Source: Clostridia bacterium (lineage in GTDB: Bacteria; Bacillota_A; Clostridia; Christensenellales; Aristaeellaceae). Taken from it: a stretch of DNA of 36,625 nucleotides. The stretch lies in contig JAFXSH010000048.1 of assembly GCA_017525805.1 (NCBI GenBank), positions 1-36,625 of the forward strand, in the 5' to 3' direction. The first letter of the stretch is position 1, and every line of letters begins with the position of its first letter. The notes under the pieces were generated by a model. It saw only the letters and a program-made list of their open reading frames with translations. It searched no databases and was not told the origin of the DNA. The position numbers and the translations under genes were made by a program. Positions 24,523 through 31,745 of the stretch are shown here, piece by piece.

Positions 24523-26784
24523 ATGAGCACAATTGTCACCTATACCGCTTCGCTCTGCACCCGGCGCACGGATTATTCCGTCAATACAAAGAACGGCCAG
24601 GCTTGCCAGGAGTTTTATGCCAATAGCTATAACTACGTGGGCATCATCCATTTTCCCGGCATGAACCTGACGAACAAAGTGATCAACGCCCTGATCTTTG
24701 ATATCAAATCGGATAAAGCGGGCTACGGCGCGAGCCACACAAAGACTGTTTATTGGCGGAGATCAAATTATCAGGAAGCGTCCAAGGAAGGGGTCACAGG
24801 CGCGGATTATGTTGGGACGGCCCTGGGCACCATAACAGGTTCTTTCTATGATAACCTGACGTCCCACAGCATTACCGGCGATCTGCTCACGGCCATGGCC
24901 AGCTACATCACGGCGGGCAACAATACCTTCCTGATCTACAATCCCAGCCCGGAGCAAAGCAGCCAGGGGTATTCCAAGAACTACCTCATGTGGACAGACG
25001 TCACCCTGACAGTCAATTATGATGAAGCGGTTTCTTCCCCTTCGTTGTCAGCCACGTCAGCCGATATGGGAACCAGCATCACCGTGTACACCAACTGCCA
25101 GAGTACAGGGGCCACGCATACGCTCACCTATTCCTGTGGCCAGACAAACGGAACCATCGGGACGAATGTTGGGGATTCCACGGCCTGGACGGTTCCCATG
25201 TCCCTGGCCTATGAGATCCCCAACGCCACGTCATGCCTGGTCACCATCACCTGCGATACCTATTACGGCGGGGTGCTGACCGGCAGCAGGACGTGTACGC
25301 TGACCGCGACGCTGCCATCCTGGGTTACGCCGTACATATCGGATATAACCCATCAGGACAGCGAAACGACCGTCCAGCAGACCATTGGCTCGTATGTACG
25401 GGGGCTGAGCAAGCCTACCGTCACCATCACGGCCCTGGGCCGCTATATGAGTACGATCACAGCATACCGCGCCACGCTGGATGGCGTTACCTACACGACG
25501 GCCTCCTTTACCGCCAGCAAATATCTATCCCTTTCCGGGAATATGACGCTGACCGTTACCGTCACCGATTCACGCGGACGGACTTCCACGGATACCCGGT
25601 CGCTCACTATCCTGGATTACTCCTATCCCTCCATCCGGCAGTTCGCGGCGGATCGCTGCAATGCGGCGGGCACAGAATCGCAGCGGGATAGTTCTTATGT
25701 CCGCATCCAATTCCGTGGGGCGATCTCCAGCCTGGGCAACGCGAACGCCACAGAGTATTACGTCTACTACAAACTGTCCACCGCATCAACATGGACGCTG
25801 GCTGAAAGCTCTACCACTGCCGGGCAGTATGACATTACCGTTCTCAACCATGTGCTGTCCCAGAGTTTCAGCCCGCTTTACAGCTACGACATCAAAATCC
25901 GGCTGAAAGATTCCTTTGCCTATGTGGAACAGTCCGTGAGCATCGGCACGAAGCAGGTCATCATGGACATTCTGTCGGACGGCCAGGGCATAGCCTTCGG
26001 GAAGATCGCGGAAACGTCCGGGTGTGTGGATTTAGGGTGGCCGCTGAAGCTGTCCTCGCCGCTGAGCATTGAAAACGGCGGCACAGGGGCTTCAAGCGCA
26101 GCGCTGGCCCGGTATTACCTCGGCGCGGTATCCAAGACCGGCGACACGATGACGGGCAATCTGAATATTCAGAGCTACCTTTACCCCTCTGTTTATCTGG
26201 TACCCACCTATAACGATACGACAAACCGCACTGTTTTTGAGGGCAGCTATGCGGGAGCGTCCTCTTTTGCCGCATGGGAAGATTCGTCCGGCAACAACAG
26301 GCGGATGCTGGAAGTAAGGACGAAAAGCTATGCTCCGAGCCTGGACAACGCGGTGCTGCTTCGCGTGGCGGACGCTGGGACATGGTACGCCTACCGGGTG
26401 TTTCATTCCGGGATGGCGTCGCCGGTGCCCATCGCAAACGGGGGAACAGGGGCGGCTGATGCCGCTTCTGCCCGGAGCAATTTAGGCGCGAACAATGCCT
26501 CCAACCTGACCGCCGGAACAATCCCCGCCGCCCGGCTGCCCTTCAAAATCGCCTATGGCACGGTCAGCGTCAGTTCCAGTACAAATGTGTATATCGACTA
26601 TTCCAGCGCAGGGTTCACGGCGGCTCCGTATGTCGTCATAAACTACGCGACCACCGGCAGCAACTGGACAGGAAGCGGAGGTGTGATAAAAGTATACAGC
26701 AAAACCGCATCCGGGTGCTATGTGACCGTAGGCGGTTCTTACAGTACAGCGCGCGATTGTGACTGGGTAGCGTTTGGAATATAA
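24523..26784 (+). CDS. DUF859-like minor structural / host-specificity protein
   Basis: The 753-residue protein resembles siphovirus DUF859 minor structural proteins, which sit at the tail tip. The first 170 residues form a DNRLRE/TGF-like beta domain (MSTIVTYTASLCTRRTDYSVNTKNG). Then come Ig-like segments (SLSATSADMGTSITVYTNC; WVTPYISDI; RGLSKPTVTITALGRY). The C-terminal 240 residues have two fibre repeats: ENGGTGASSAALARYYLGA and ANGGTGAADAASARSNLGA, with KTGDTMTGNLNI between, as in many phage receptor-binding fibres. AGGAGA at 24512-24517 precedes ATG. Likely the distal receptor-binding component; the receptor is unknown. Confidence 0.8.
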   Translation: MSTIVTYTASLCTRRTDYSVNTKNGQACQEFYANSYNYVGIIHFPGMNLTNKVINALIFDIKSDKAGYGASHTKTVYWRRSNYQEASKEGVTGADYVGTALGTITGSFYDNLTSHSITGDLLTAMASYITAGNNTFLIYNPSPEQSSQGYSKNYLMWTDVTLTVNYDEAVSSPSLSATSADMGTSITVYTNCQSTGATHTLTYSCGQTNGTIGTNVGDSTAWTVPMSLAYEIPNATSCLVTITCDTYYGGVLTGSRTCTLTATLPSWVTPYISDITHQDSETTVQQTIGSYVRGLSKPTVTITALGRYMSTITAYRATLDGVTYTTASFTASKYLSLSGNMTLTVTVTDSRGRTSTDTRSLTILDYSYPSIRQFAADRCNAAGTESQRDSSYVRIQFRGAISSLGNANATEYYVYYKLSTASTWTLAESSTTAGQYDITVLNHVLSQSFSPLYSYDIKIRLKDSFAYVEQSVSIGTKQVIMDILSDGQGIAFGKIAETSGCVDLGWPLKLSSPLSIENGGTGASSAALARYYLGAVSKTGDTMTGNLNIQSYLYPSVYLVPTYNDTTNRTVFEGSYAGASSFAAWEDSSGNNRRMLEVRTKSYAPSLDNAVLLRVADAGTWYAYRVFHSGMASPVPIANGGTGAADAASARSNLGANNASNLTAGTIPAARLPFKIAYGTVSVSSSTNVYIDYSSAGFTAAPYVVINYATTGSNWTGSGGVIKVYSKTASGCYVTVGGSYSTARDCDWVAFGI

Positions 26785-26838
26785 AGCAGCCATACCCAGG
26801 TACCTGGATTTTTCTCATAAGGATCGGGGGTGATTCCA

Positions 26839-27471
26839 TTGGACATTATCCGCAGCATTTCCTATGACCAGACGGAGATTCTCCTGAGTATTCTCCGGCT
26901 GCATGTTCCGGCTGGGGTGATCGACTGTGATCCCACCTACAGCAAGGGGCAGTTCTACAAGGACGGTCTCATCAAGCAGCCCCGGCTGCGCTTTGACCTG
27001 TATCCCAGCGGGCCTGGCATTGAGAAGGCGGACTGCCGCCATCTTCCCATAGAGGATAACACGCTGAACTGCATGATCTTCGACCCGCCTTTCCTGGCGA
27101 CGACAGGCAAATCCCTGTCCGACAAGATCGGGAACATCATTAACCGGCGCTTTGGGGTGTATCCCAATGAAAAGGCGCTGCACCAATTCTATATCGATAG
27201 TTTGAAAGAAGCGTACCGTGTGCTGAAGCCGCACGGTATTTTAATTTTCAAATGCATGGACAAGGTGAGCAGCGGAACGCAGTATCTGAGCCATGTGTTC
27301 ATTTGCAATGAAGCCGTCAGGATCGGGTTCTATCCCAGGGATCTGTTTGTCCTGCTGGCGAAAAACAGGCTGACCGCTGACTGGCAGGCAAAGAATCAGC
27401 GCACGGCCCGGAAACACCACTGTTTTTTCTATGTGTTTGAAAAAGGCGGGAAGATGGTGCGGTACATCTGA
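26839..27471 (+). CDS. Phage DNA methyltransferase with DPPF motif (N6-A or N4-C type)
   Basis: This protein of about 210 residues is a Rossmann-fold SAM methyltransferase. CMIFDPPFLATT (DPPF, the DPPY-type catalytic motif for exocyclic amino methylation) and VIDCDPTYSKGQFY are visible, as are EAYRVLKPHGILIFKCMD (strand and helix after motif IV) and a basic C-terminus. The start is TTG 26839 after GGGGGTGAT, close to the anti-Shine-Dalgarno complement and like the TTG start of the tail-tip gene; GTG 26830 is possible and adds three residues. It lies alone between tail fibres and lysis genes, without a restriction enzyme, so it probably protects phage DNA or alters host gene control. Confidence 0.83.
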   Translation: MDIIRSISYDQTEILLSILRLHVPAGVIDCDPTYSKGQFYKDGLIKQPRLRFDLYPSGPGIEKADCRHLPIEDNTLNCMIFDPPFLATTGKSLSDKIGNIINRRFGVYPNEKALHQFYIDSLKEAYRVLKPHGILIFKCMDKVSSGTQYLSHVFICNEAVRIGFYPRDLFVLLAKNRLTADWQAKNQRTARKHHCFFYVFEKGGKMVRYI

Positions 27472-27510
27472 TACGATTGATACTCTGCTGAAAAAGCTCT
27501 GAAGAAAAAA

Positions 27511-27610
27511 GGGGCTCCAAAGTGTGAGCATTGGGGCTCCGAAAAAGAGCGTCAGAATGTGGGCATAGGGGCACCAAAAAGTGAGCGTTGGGGCTCCGAA
27601 AAGTGAGCAA
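27511..27610 (+). repeat. Degenerate tandem repeats of about 22 bases before the holin gene
   Basis: GGGGCTCC or GGGGCACC occurs at 27511, 27533, 27568 and 27590 (spacings 22, 35, 22), each followed by an A-rich tract and GTGAGC-like sequence. The 35-base interval holds one unit plus a partial one. No ORF on the plus strand uses it. It may be a protein-binding array, or the remnant of the multi-repeat end of an insertion sequence; I recall similar ends for IS21-type elements, but no transposase is present. Confidence 0.7.
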
Positions 27611-27654
27611 AAGAGCTCGCTATTATTCTATACGAAACAAGGAGGATACTTTCT

Positions 27655-28113
27655 ATGCATGATTTTTCTGTTGATCTGATTTGGGCCAAGATTCAGGTAG
27701 CCTGCACCGCCATCGGCGGTTGGCTCGGTTTTTTTCTGGGCGGCTTGGATGGACTGCTGATCGCCCTGATCATCTTCATGGCCTTGGACTATGTCACCGG
27801 CATCATGTGCGCCGTGTTGGATAAAACCCTGTCCAGCAGAGTGGGTTTCAGGGGCATCTTCAAGAAAGCCCTGATCCTCATCATGGTGGGCATCGCCAAT
27901 ATCGTGGATGTTCATGTGGTAGGTACCGGCAGCGCGCTGCGCGGCGCAGTTATTTGCTTCTACCTGAGCAATGAAGGCCTTTCCCTGTTGGAAAACGCCG
28001 CCTACATCGGCCTGCCCATTCCCGAGAAGCTCAAAGAAATCCTATCCCAGCTGCATCACCGCACTGAAAAGGAAGCGGAGAATGCCGCCAAGGACAAATC
28101 CGAAAATGAGTAA
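27655..28113 (+). CDS. Holin (phage_holin_4 / TcdE-like family)
   Basis: This 152-residue membrane protein belongs to the toxin-secretion / phage lysis holin family. It has hydrophobic segments at about 16-36 (ACTAIGGWLGFFLGGLDGLL), 36-58 (IALIIFMALDYVTGIMCAV, with the conserved DYxTGI), 82-98 and 100-115, and a charged C-terminal tail (HHRTEKEAENAAKDKSENE). It makes the membrane lesions that release the endolysin at lysis. GGAGGA at 27641-27646 supports the ATG. It is followed closely by the deacetylase. Confidence 0.94.
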   Translation: MHDFSVDLIWAKIQVACTAIGGWLGFFLGGLDGLLIALIIFMALDYVTGIMCAVLDKTLSSRVGFRGIFKKALILIMVGIANIVDVHVVGTGSALRGAVICFYLSNEGLSLLENAAYIGLPIPEKLKEILSQLHHRTEKEAENAAKDKSENE

Positions 28114-28126
28114 TGGAGGGATGCCA

Positions 28127-29464
28127 ATGAAACGACTGCTTGCTCTATGCCTCGCCCTGTGTCTTGCTCTGTGCCTCGTGCTTTCCCTGCCTTTATCCGC
28201 TTCTGCGGAGAAAGCATATGCTTTCCCCGATTGCTTTCACGTCACTTACACAGTATCTGAAGGAAAAACCAACAACGGCCAGTCCTTCGTTTCCAGGGAG
28301 TATGTGCATACCACGCGGCCGGAAGTGGATAAAGAAATCAACGGCCTTGTGGACGCTTTCGACGCGCAGTTTTCTCCTGGGCTTCAAAGAACGGCCAGCC
28401 CTAAACGGAACAGCCGGCTGGATATCCATGTGGTAAATACCCGATCCGGGGACAGCTGTTTGAGTTTCCTGGTGCTTGCCAGGGAGAGCTACAACAGGAA
28501 ACAGCTGCGTTCTCCCTTTGTCTGCCGGGTTTTCGATATGGCGTCCGGCGAGCAGGTAACGCTGGTGGATATCCTGGGCGAGGAAAGCGAAGCCTGGGAT
28601 GTGCTGGCTGAGATTGCCTATTGCGAGCTGGACGGATACTTCGCAAATCAGGAAGCAAACTACGCGGCGCTCAACGGCCTCTGCCGGAAGGAAACGCTCA
28701 TGAATACGCCTTTTCTGCTGGGGCCGGTGTGCCTGACGCTGGTATACGAAGCGAAAACGCTCTATCCCGATGAAACCTCTCTCCTGTATGTGACCATTCC
28801 ATATAACGCGCTCCGGGGCATGATGACCGCTTACGGGGAGCGTCAGACGGACAATTCCCGGTATAAAATGGTGGCGCTGACCTTCGATGACGGCCCGGTA
28901 TACGAGAATACCGCGAAAGTGCTGAACGCGCTGCGGAGAAACGGGGCCCAGGCGACCTTCTTCATGATCGGAACGCAGATCGAAGAGAATCCCGACATCG
29001 CTCTCCGGGCGCACGATGAGCTTCATTCTCTCCAAAGCCACCACTACAGGCATGCCAGCAAGTCCTCGGCGGATCATATTCAGGAAGATACCCAGCGCAT
29101 GGAAGCGCTGACGTCCGCCACCTGGGGATTAAGCCCCTGGCTGTTCCGTGCGCCATATAATCGCTTTGAGCGTTTCATTGAGGCGGGGGTTGATCTGCCC
29201 ATGATCGCTTATGATGTAGACGCCGGGGATGGCGGCGGCAGGCCGCCCAATGAAGTGCTGTACACCGTGAAGAAGCAGGTTCACGATGGGGCGATCATCC
29301 GCTTGCACGATACCGTGGACAATGCCGCGGAATTCTGCCAGCTCATCACGGAATGGCTGTATGATAATGGCTATATGTGCGTGACGGTGGAAGACTTGTT
29401 CATCCATTACAAGCAGGAAATGGTGGCTGGCGAAGTGTTCTACAACGTAATACCCACCTATTGA
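28127..29464 (+). CDS. Secreted polysaccharide deacetylase (PdaC-like)
   Basis: This 445-residue protein has a signal peptide (MKRLLALCLALCLALCLVLS, cleavage near ASA at 25-27). A DUF4163/DUF3298-like domain follows (about 40-230, with EVDKEINGLVDAF and PFLLGPVCLTLVYEAKTLYPDE). The NodB deacetylase domain (247-420) has motif 1 TFDDGP (252-257), motif 2 H305-x3-H309, motif 3 FRAPYN (340-345), motif 4 DVDAGDG and motif 5 RLHD (H394-D395). All metal and catalytic residues are kept, so it is probably active on peptidoglycan or other GlcNAc polymers. GGAGGG at 28115-28120 supports ATG 28127. The PdaC architecture is normal for chromosomal Bacillota but odd between holin and endolysin of a prophage. 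Confidence 0.88.
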   Translation: MKRLLALCLALCLALCLVLSLPLSASAEKAYAFPDCFHVTYTVSEGKTNNGQSFVSREYVHTTRPEVDKEINGLVDAFDAQFSPGLQRTASPKRNSRLDIHVVNTRSGDSCLSFLVLARESYNRKQLRSPFVCRVFDMASGEQVTLVDILGEESEAWDVLAEIAYCELDGYFANQEANYAALNGLCRKETLMNTPFLLGPVCLTLVYEAKTLYPDETSLLYVTIPYNALRGMMTAYGERQTDNSRYKMVALTFDDGPVYENTAKVLNALRRNGAQATFFMIGTQIEENPDIALRAHDELHSLQSHHYRHASKSSADHIQEDTQRMEALTSATWGLSPWLFRAPYNRFERFIEAGVDLPMIAYDVDAGDGGGRPPNEVLYTVKKQVHDGAIIRLHDTVDNAAEFCQLITEWLYDNGYMCVTVEDLFIHYKQEMVAGEVFYNVIPTY

Positions 29465-29476
29465 AAATCATGACAA

Positions 29477-29595
29477 CGTAACACCACTACAGCATAAATA
29501 CCATTTTCAGCATACAACCATTACAACGTACAACCATTACAACGTAAAACCATTACAACGTAAAACCATTACAATGAAAATAGCACTACAGCGTA
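29477..29595. repeat. Array of 16-base iterons before the endolysin gene
   Basis: The unit AAACCATTACAACGTA recurs with a 16-base period. Units ending at 29530, 29546 and 29562 are nearly identical, and degenerate ones end at 29480, 29496, 29514, 29578 and 29595. Each good unit contains the dyad TTAC-AAC-GTAA. Related sequence (TACAACGTAATACC, 29441-29454) is inside the end of the deacetylase gene. No ORF explains it. It looks like a binding array for a repressor, replication or segregation protein, but the factor is not known. Confidence 0.8.
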
Positions 29596-29626
29596 AATAC
29601 CGCACTGAATAACTGATCAACGATTC

Positions 29627-29660
29627 GGGCGGCTGGGAAACTGGCCGCCCTTTTTCTTTT
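29627..29660 (+). terminator. Intrinsic terminator before the endolysin gene
   Basis: GGGCGGC (29627-29633) pairs with GCCGCCC (29644-29650) around TGGGAAACTG, followed by TTTTTCTTTT. The U-tract runs into the GGAGGG of the endolysin gene, so late transcription must read through it. Confidence 0.8.
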
Positions 29661-29670
29661 GGAGGGCTAT

Positions 29671-31020
29671 ATGAAATACAGTGAAAAGAATCCGCCCCTG
29701 GTTTGTATGCAAACCCAGAGTTCCTGCTACAGGGGCACCGGCAAAATGAAGATCAAAGGCGTCCTGTGGCATGACACGGGAGCCAACAATCCCAACCTCA
29801 AGCGGTATGTCCAGCCCAGCGACGATGCGCCTGACCGGGCGGAGTGGCTGGAGAGGCTTGGAAAGAATCAGTACAATAACGACTGGAATCACGTGACCCG
29901 GAAAGCGGGCATGAACTGCTGGATCGGCAAACTGGCCGATGGTACGGTCACCACGGTGCAAACCATGCCCTGGGATTACCGGCCATGGGGATGCGGTTCC
30001 GGCAGACAGGGAAGCTGCAACAACGGCTGGATTCAGTTTGAGATCTGCGAGGATAACAAGAATGATGCCGGATATTTCAGCAAGGTGTATCAGGAAGCCT
30101 GTGAGATCACGGCCTATCTTTGCAAGTTATATCACATTGATCCCCTGGGCGCTGCCGACTGCGGCGGTGTAACCGTTCCCACAATCCTCTGCCATCAGGA
30201 CAGTTATAAGCTGGGGCTGGGCAGCAACCATAGCGACATCTACGATTGGTTCAAACGGTATGGAAAAGATATGGATACGGTACGGCGGGATGTGGCGCGG
30301 CTGCTGGCGGAAGAAACGCCTGCTGAGGAGCCTGTTCCAACTCAGCCTGTTCCTAACCAGCCCTCTCCGATCCAGCTCGACGAGAAAACCATCTGGAATA
30401 CCCTTTCGTCTTTTATCTGCAATGATTACGGCGTGGCCGGGCTGATGGGCAATTTCTATGCCGAATCCGGGCTGAAATCCATCAATCTGCAAACCACGGG
30501 GAACAAAGCGCTGGGGATGACAGATGAGGAATACACTGCCGCAGTCGATAACGGCGCTTATACGCATTTCGCGGATGACCGCCACGGCTATGGGCTCGCC
30601 CAGTGGACGTACCCCAGCCGGAAAGAGGAATTGTTAGCCTTTGCGCGTGAACGCGGTGCGTCTATTGGAGACTGCGCCATGCAGCTTGCTTTCGTCCGGC
30701 AGGAACTGGGGTCGAAGCTGCTGGCCGCGCTCAGAAACGTAACCTCCGTCCGGGAAGCCTCCGACGCAGTCATGCTGCAATATGAGCGCCCGAAAGACCA
30801 ATGCGTCGAAGCCCAGGACAGGCGGGCTTCCTTTTCCCAGCGGTTTTACGATCAATACCGCAAAACCGTATTTTTCCGTGTGCGGAAAAGCTGGAATGAC
30901 AAAGCGTCACAGCTCGGCGCGTTTCATGTTTTCCAATACGCAAAAAACTGTGCTGATACACACCCCGGGTATGCTGTGTTCGATGAGGCCGGCGGGCAGG
31001 TATATCCCGAAGCGCAGTAA
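29671..31020 (+). CDS. Two-domain endolysin: amidase_2 plus phage tail lysozyme domain
   Basis: This 449-residue protein degrades peptidoglycan at lysis. Residues 25-200 are an N-acetylmuramoyl-L-alanine amidase (amidase_2/PGRP): VLWHDTG with zinc ligand His34, ILCHQDS with His176, and SNHSD (186-190). A Pro-rich linker (217-236) follows. Residues 238-380 match the phage lysozyme-like domain (GLMGNFYAESGL with likely catalytic Glu266, YGLAQWTYPSRKEEL). The C-terminal 55 residues (FFRVRKSWNDKASQLGAFHVF... PGYAVFDEAGGQVY) are an SPOR-like wall-binding repeat common in clostridial lysins. ATG 29671 has GGAGGG at 29661-29666. Confidence 0.93.
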   Translation: MKYSEKNPPLVCMQTQSSCYRGTGKMKIKGVLWHDTGANNPNLKRYVQPSDDAPDRAEWLERLGKNQYNNDWNHVTRKAGMNCWIGKLADGTVTTVQTMPWDYRPWGCGSGRQGSCNNGWIQFEICEDNKNDAGYFSKVYQEACEITAYLCKLYHIDPLGAADCGGVTVPTILCHQDSYKLGLGSNHSDIYDWFKRYGKDMDTVRRDVARLLAEETPAEEPVPTQPVPNQPSPIQLDEKTIWNTLSSFICNDYGVAGLMGNFYAESGLKSINLQTTGNKALGMTDEEYTAAVDNGAYTHFADDRHGYGLAQWTYPSRKEELLAFARERGASIGDCAMQLAFVRQELGSKLLAALRNVTSVREASDAVMLQYERPKDQCVEAQDRRASFSQRFYDQYRKTVFFRVRKSWNDKASQLGAFHVFQYAKNCADTHPGYAVFDEAGGQVYPEAQ

Positions 31021-31059
31021 ACAGGAACAGTAAATTGGAGTAGTAAATAGGAGGCCCAT

Positions 31060-31497
31060 ATGGCGAGAATAAACGATCAGCAGAAAAAAGCGATCCAGTC
31101 CCTGCGGTCAGCGGGATTGGGGTATAAGAGTATTGCGGCGCGGCTTTCTCTTCCGCTGGGCACTGTTAAGAGCTATTGCGCCAGGAAATGCAGAAAACCC
31201 AGGCCCTCTTCCCGGCCCAGGCCCTCTCTTATTTTAGGCCAGGGTGAACCCTGCAAAGAATGCGGCCAGCTTTTCACCCAGCTAAATGGTGCGAAAAAGC
31301 GTTTGTTTTGTTCGGACAAATGCAGGCAGCTTTGGTGGAATAAGCATCCCGAAATGCTCCATCGGAAAGCGCTCTATCCTTTTATCTGCGCACAGTGTGG
31401 GGGCGAGTTCCAGGCTTACGGAAACAACCATCGGAAATACTGCTCTCGGGACTGTTATGTGGCGGCCCGGTTCGCAAAGAAGGCGATGACGGCTTGA
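31060..31497 (+). CDS. HTH and double zinc-finger protein of the recombinase module
   Basis: The 145-residue protein has an N-terminal sigma-70 region-4-like helix-turn-helix (KAIQSLRSAGLGYKSIAARLSLPLGTVKSYCARK). Two Cys4 zinc ribbons follow: C-K-E-C...C-S-D-K-C (about residues 66-90) and C-A-Q-C...C-S-R-D-C (about 109-133). Proteins of this type usually accompany multi-recombinase integration modules in Clostridia and are often labelled sigma-70-like. It may regulate or direct recombination. AGGAGGC before ATG 31060; the stop overlaps the next TTG start. Confidence 0.82.
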   Translation: MARINDQQKKAIQSLRSAGLGYKSIAARLSLPLGTVKSYCARKCRKPRPSSRPRPSLILGQGEPCKECGQLFTQLNGAKKRLFCSDKCRQLWWNKHPEMLHRKALYPFICAQCGGEFQAYGNNHRKYCSRDCYVAARFAKKAMTA

Positions 31498-31697
31498 CGC
31501 AGTTCAGCTTGACGCAGTTCAGCTCGATACAGTTCCAATCAGAAAAAGACTACCTGGCCGCAAGGGATATCGCTATCCATCTGCTGAAAGCTGGTTCCCT
31601 GACCAGGGAAGAATTTGTTCAGATTGATACAATTCTCCGGCAGAAATTCTCTCCCCGTATAGGCGCTTTACTGGCAGATTTCCCTTGCTATTCCTGA
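31494..31697 (+). CDS. SHOCT-domain small protein
   Basis: This 67-residue product has a SHOCT-like C-terminal helix pair (DYLAARDIAIHLLKAGSLTREEFVQIDTILRQKF). The start is TTG 31494, overlapping the preceding stop. Codons 1-14 come from a two-and-a-half-copy 15-base microrepeat (AGCTTGACGCAGTTC), giving TQFSLTQFSSIQF, so the exact N-terminus is unsure. SHOCT proteins next to serine recombinases are common in this module; they may help oligomerise or anchor the recombinase. Function here is unproven. Confidence 0.75.
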   Translation: MTQFSLTQFSSIQFQSEKDYLAARDIAIHLLKAGSLTREEFVQIDTILRQKFSPRIGALLADFPCYS

Positions 31698-31745
31698 AAA
31701 TGTATGGCGTAATACCACTACCATCTTTGAAAGGGGGAGCCGAAC

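Noticed and set aside
26801..26818. CCAGGTACCTGG followed by a T-run as a terminator before the methyltransferase
   Set aside because: The stem can only be four pairs with a four-base loop, too weak to list as a feature.
29477..29595. Possible CRISPR array
   Set aside because: Units are 16 bases and directly adjacent, with no spacers and no cas genes nearby.
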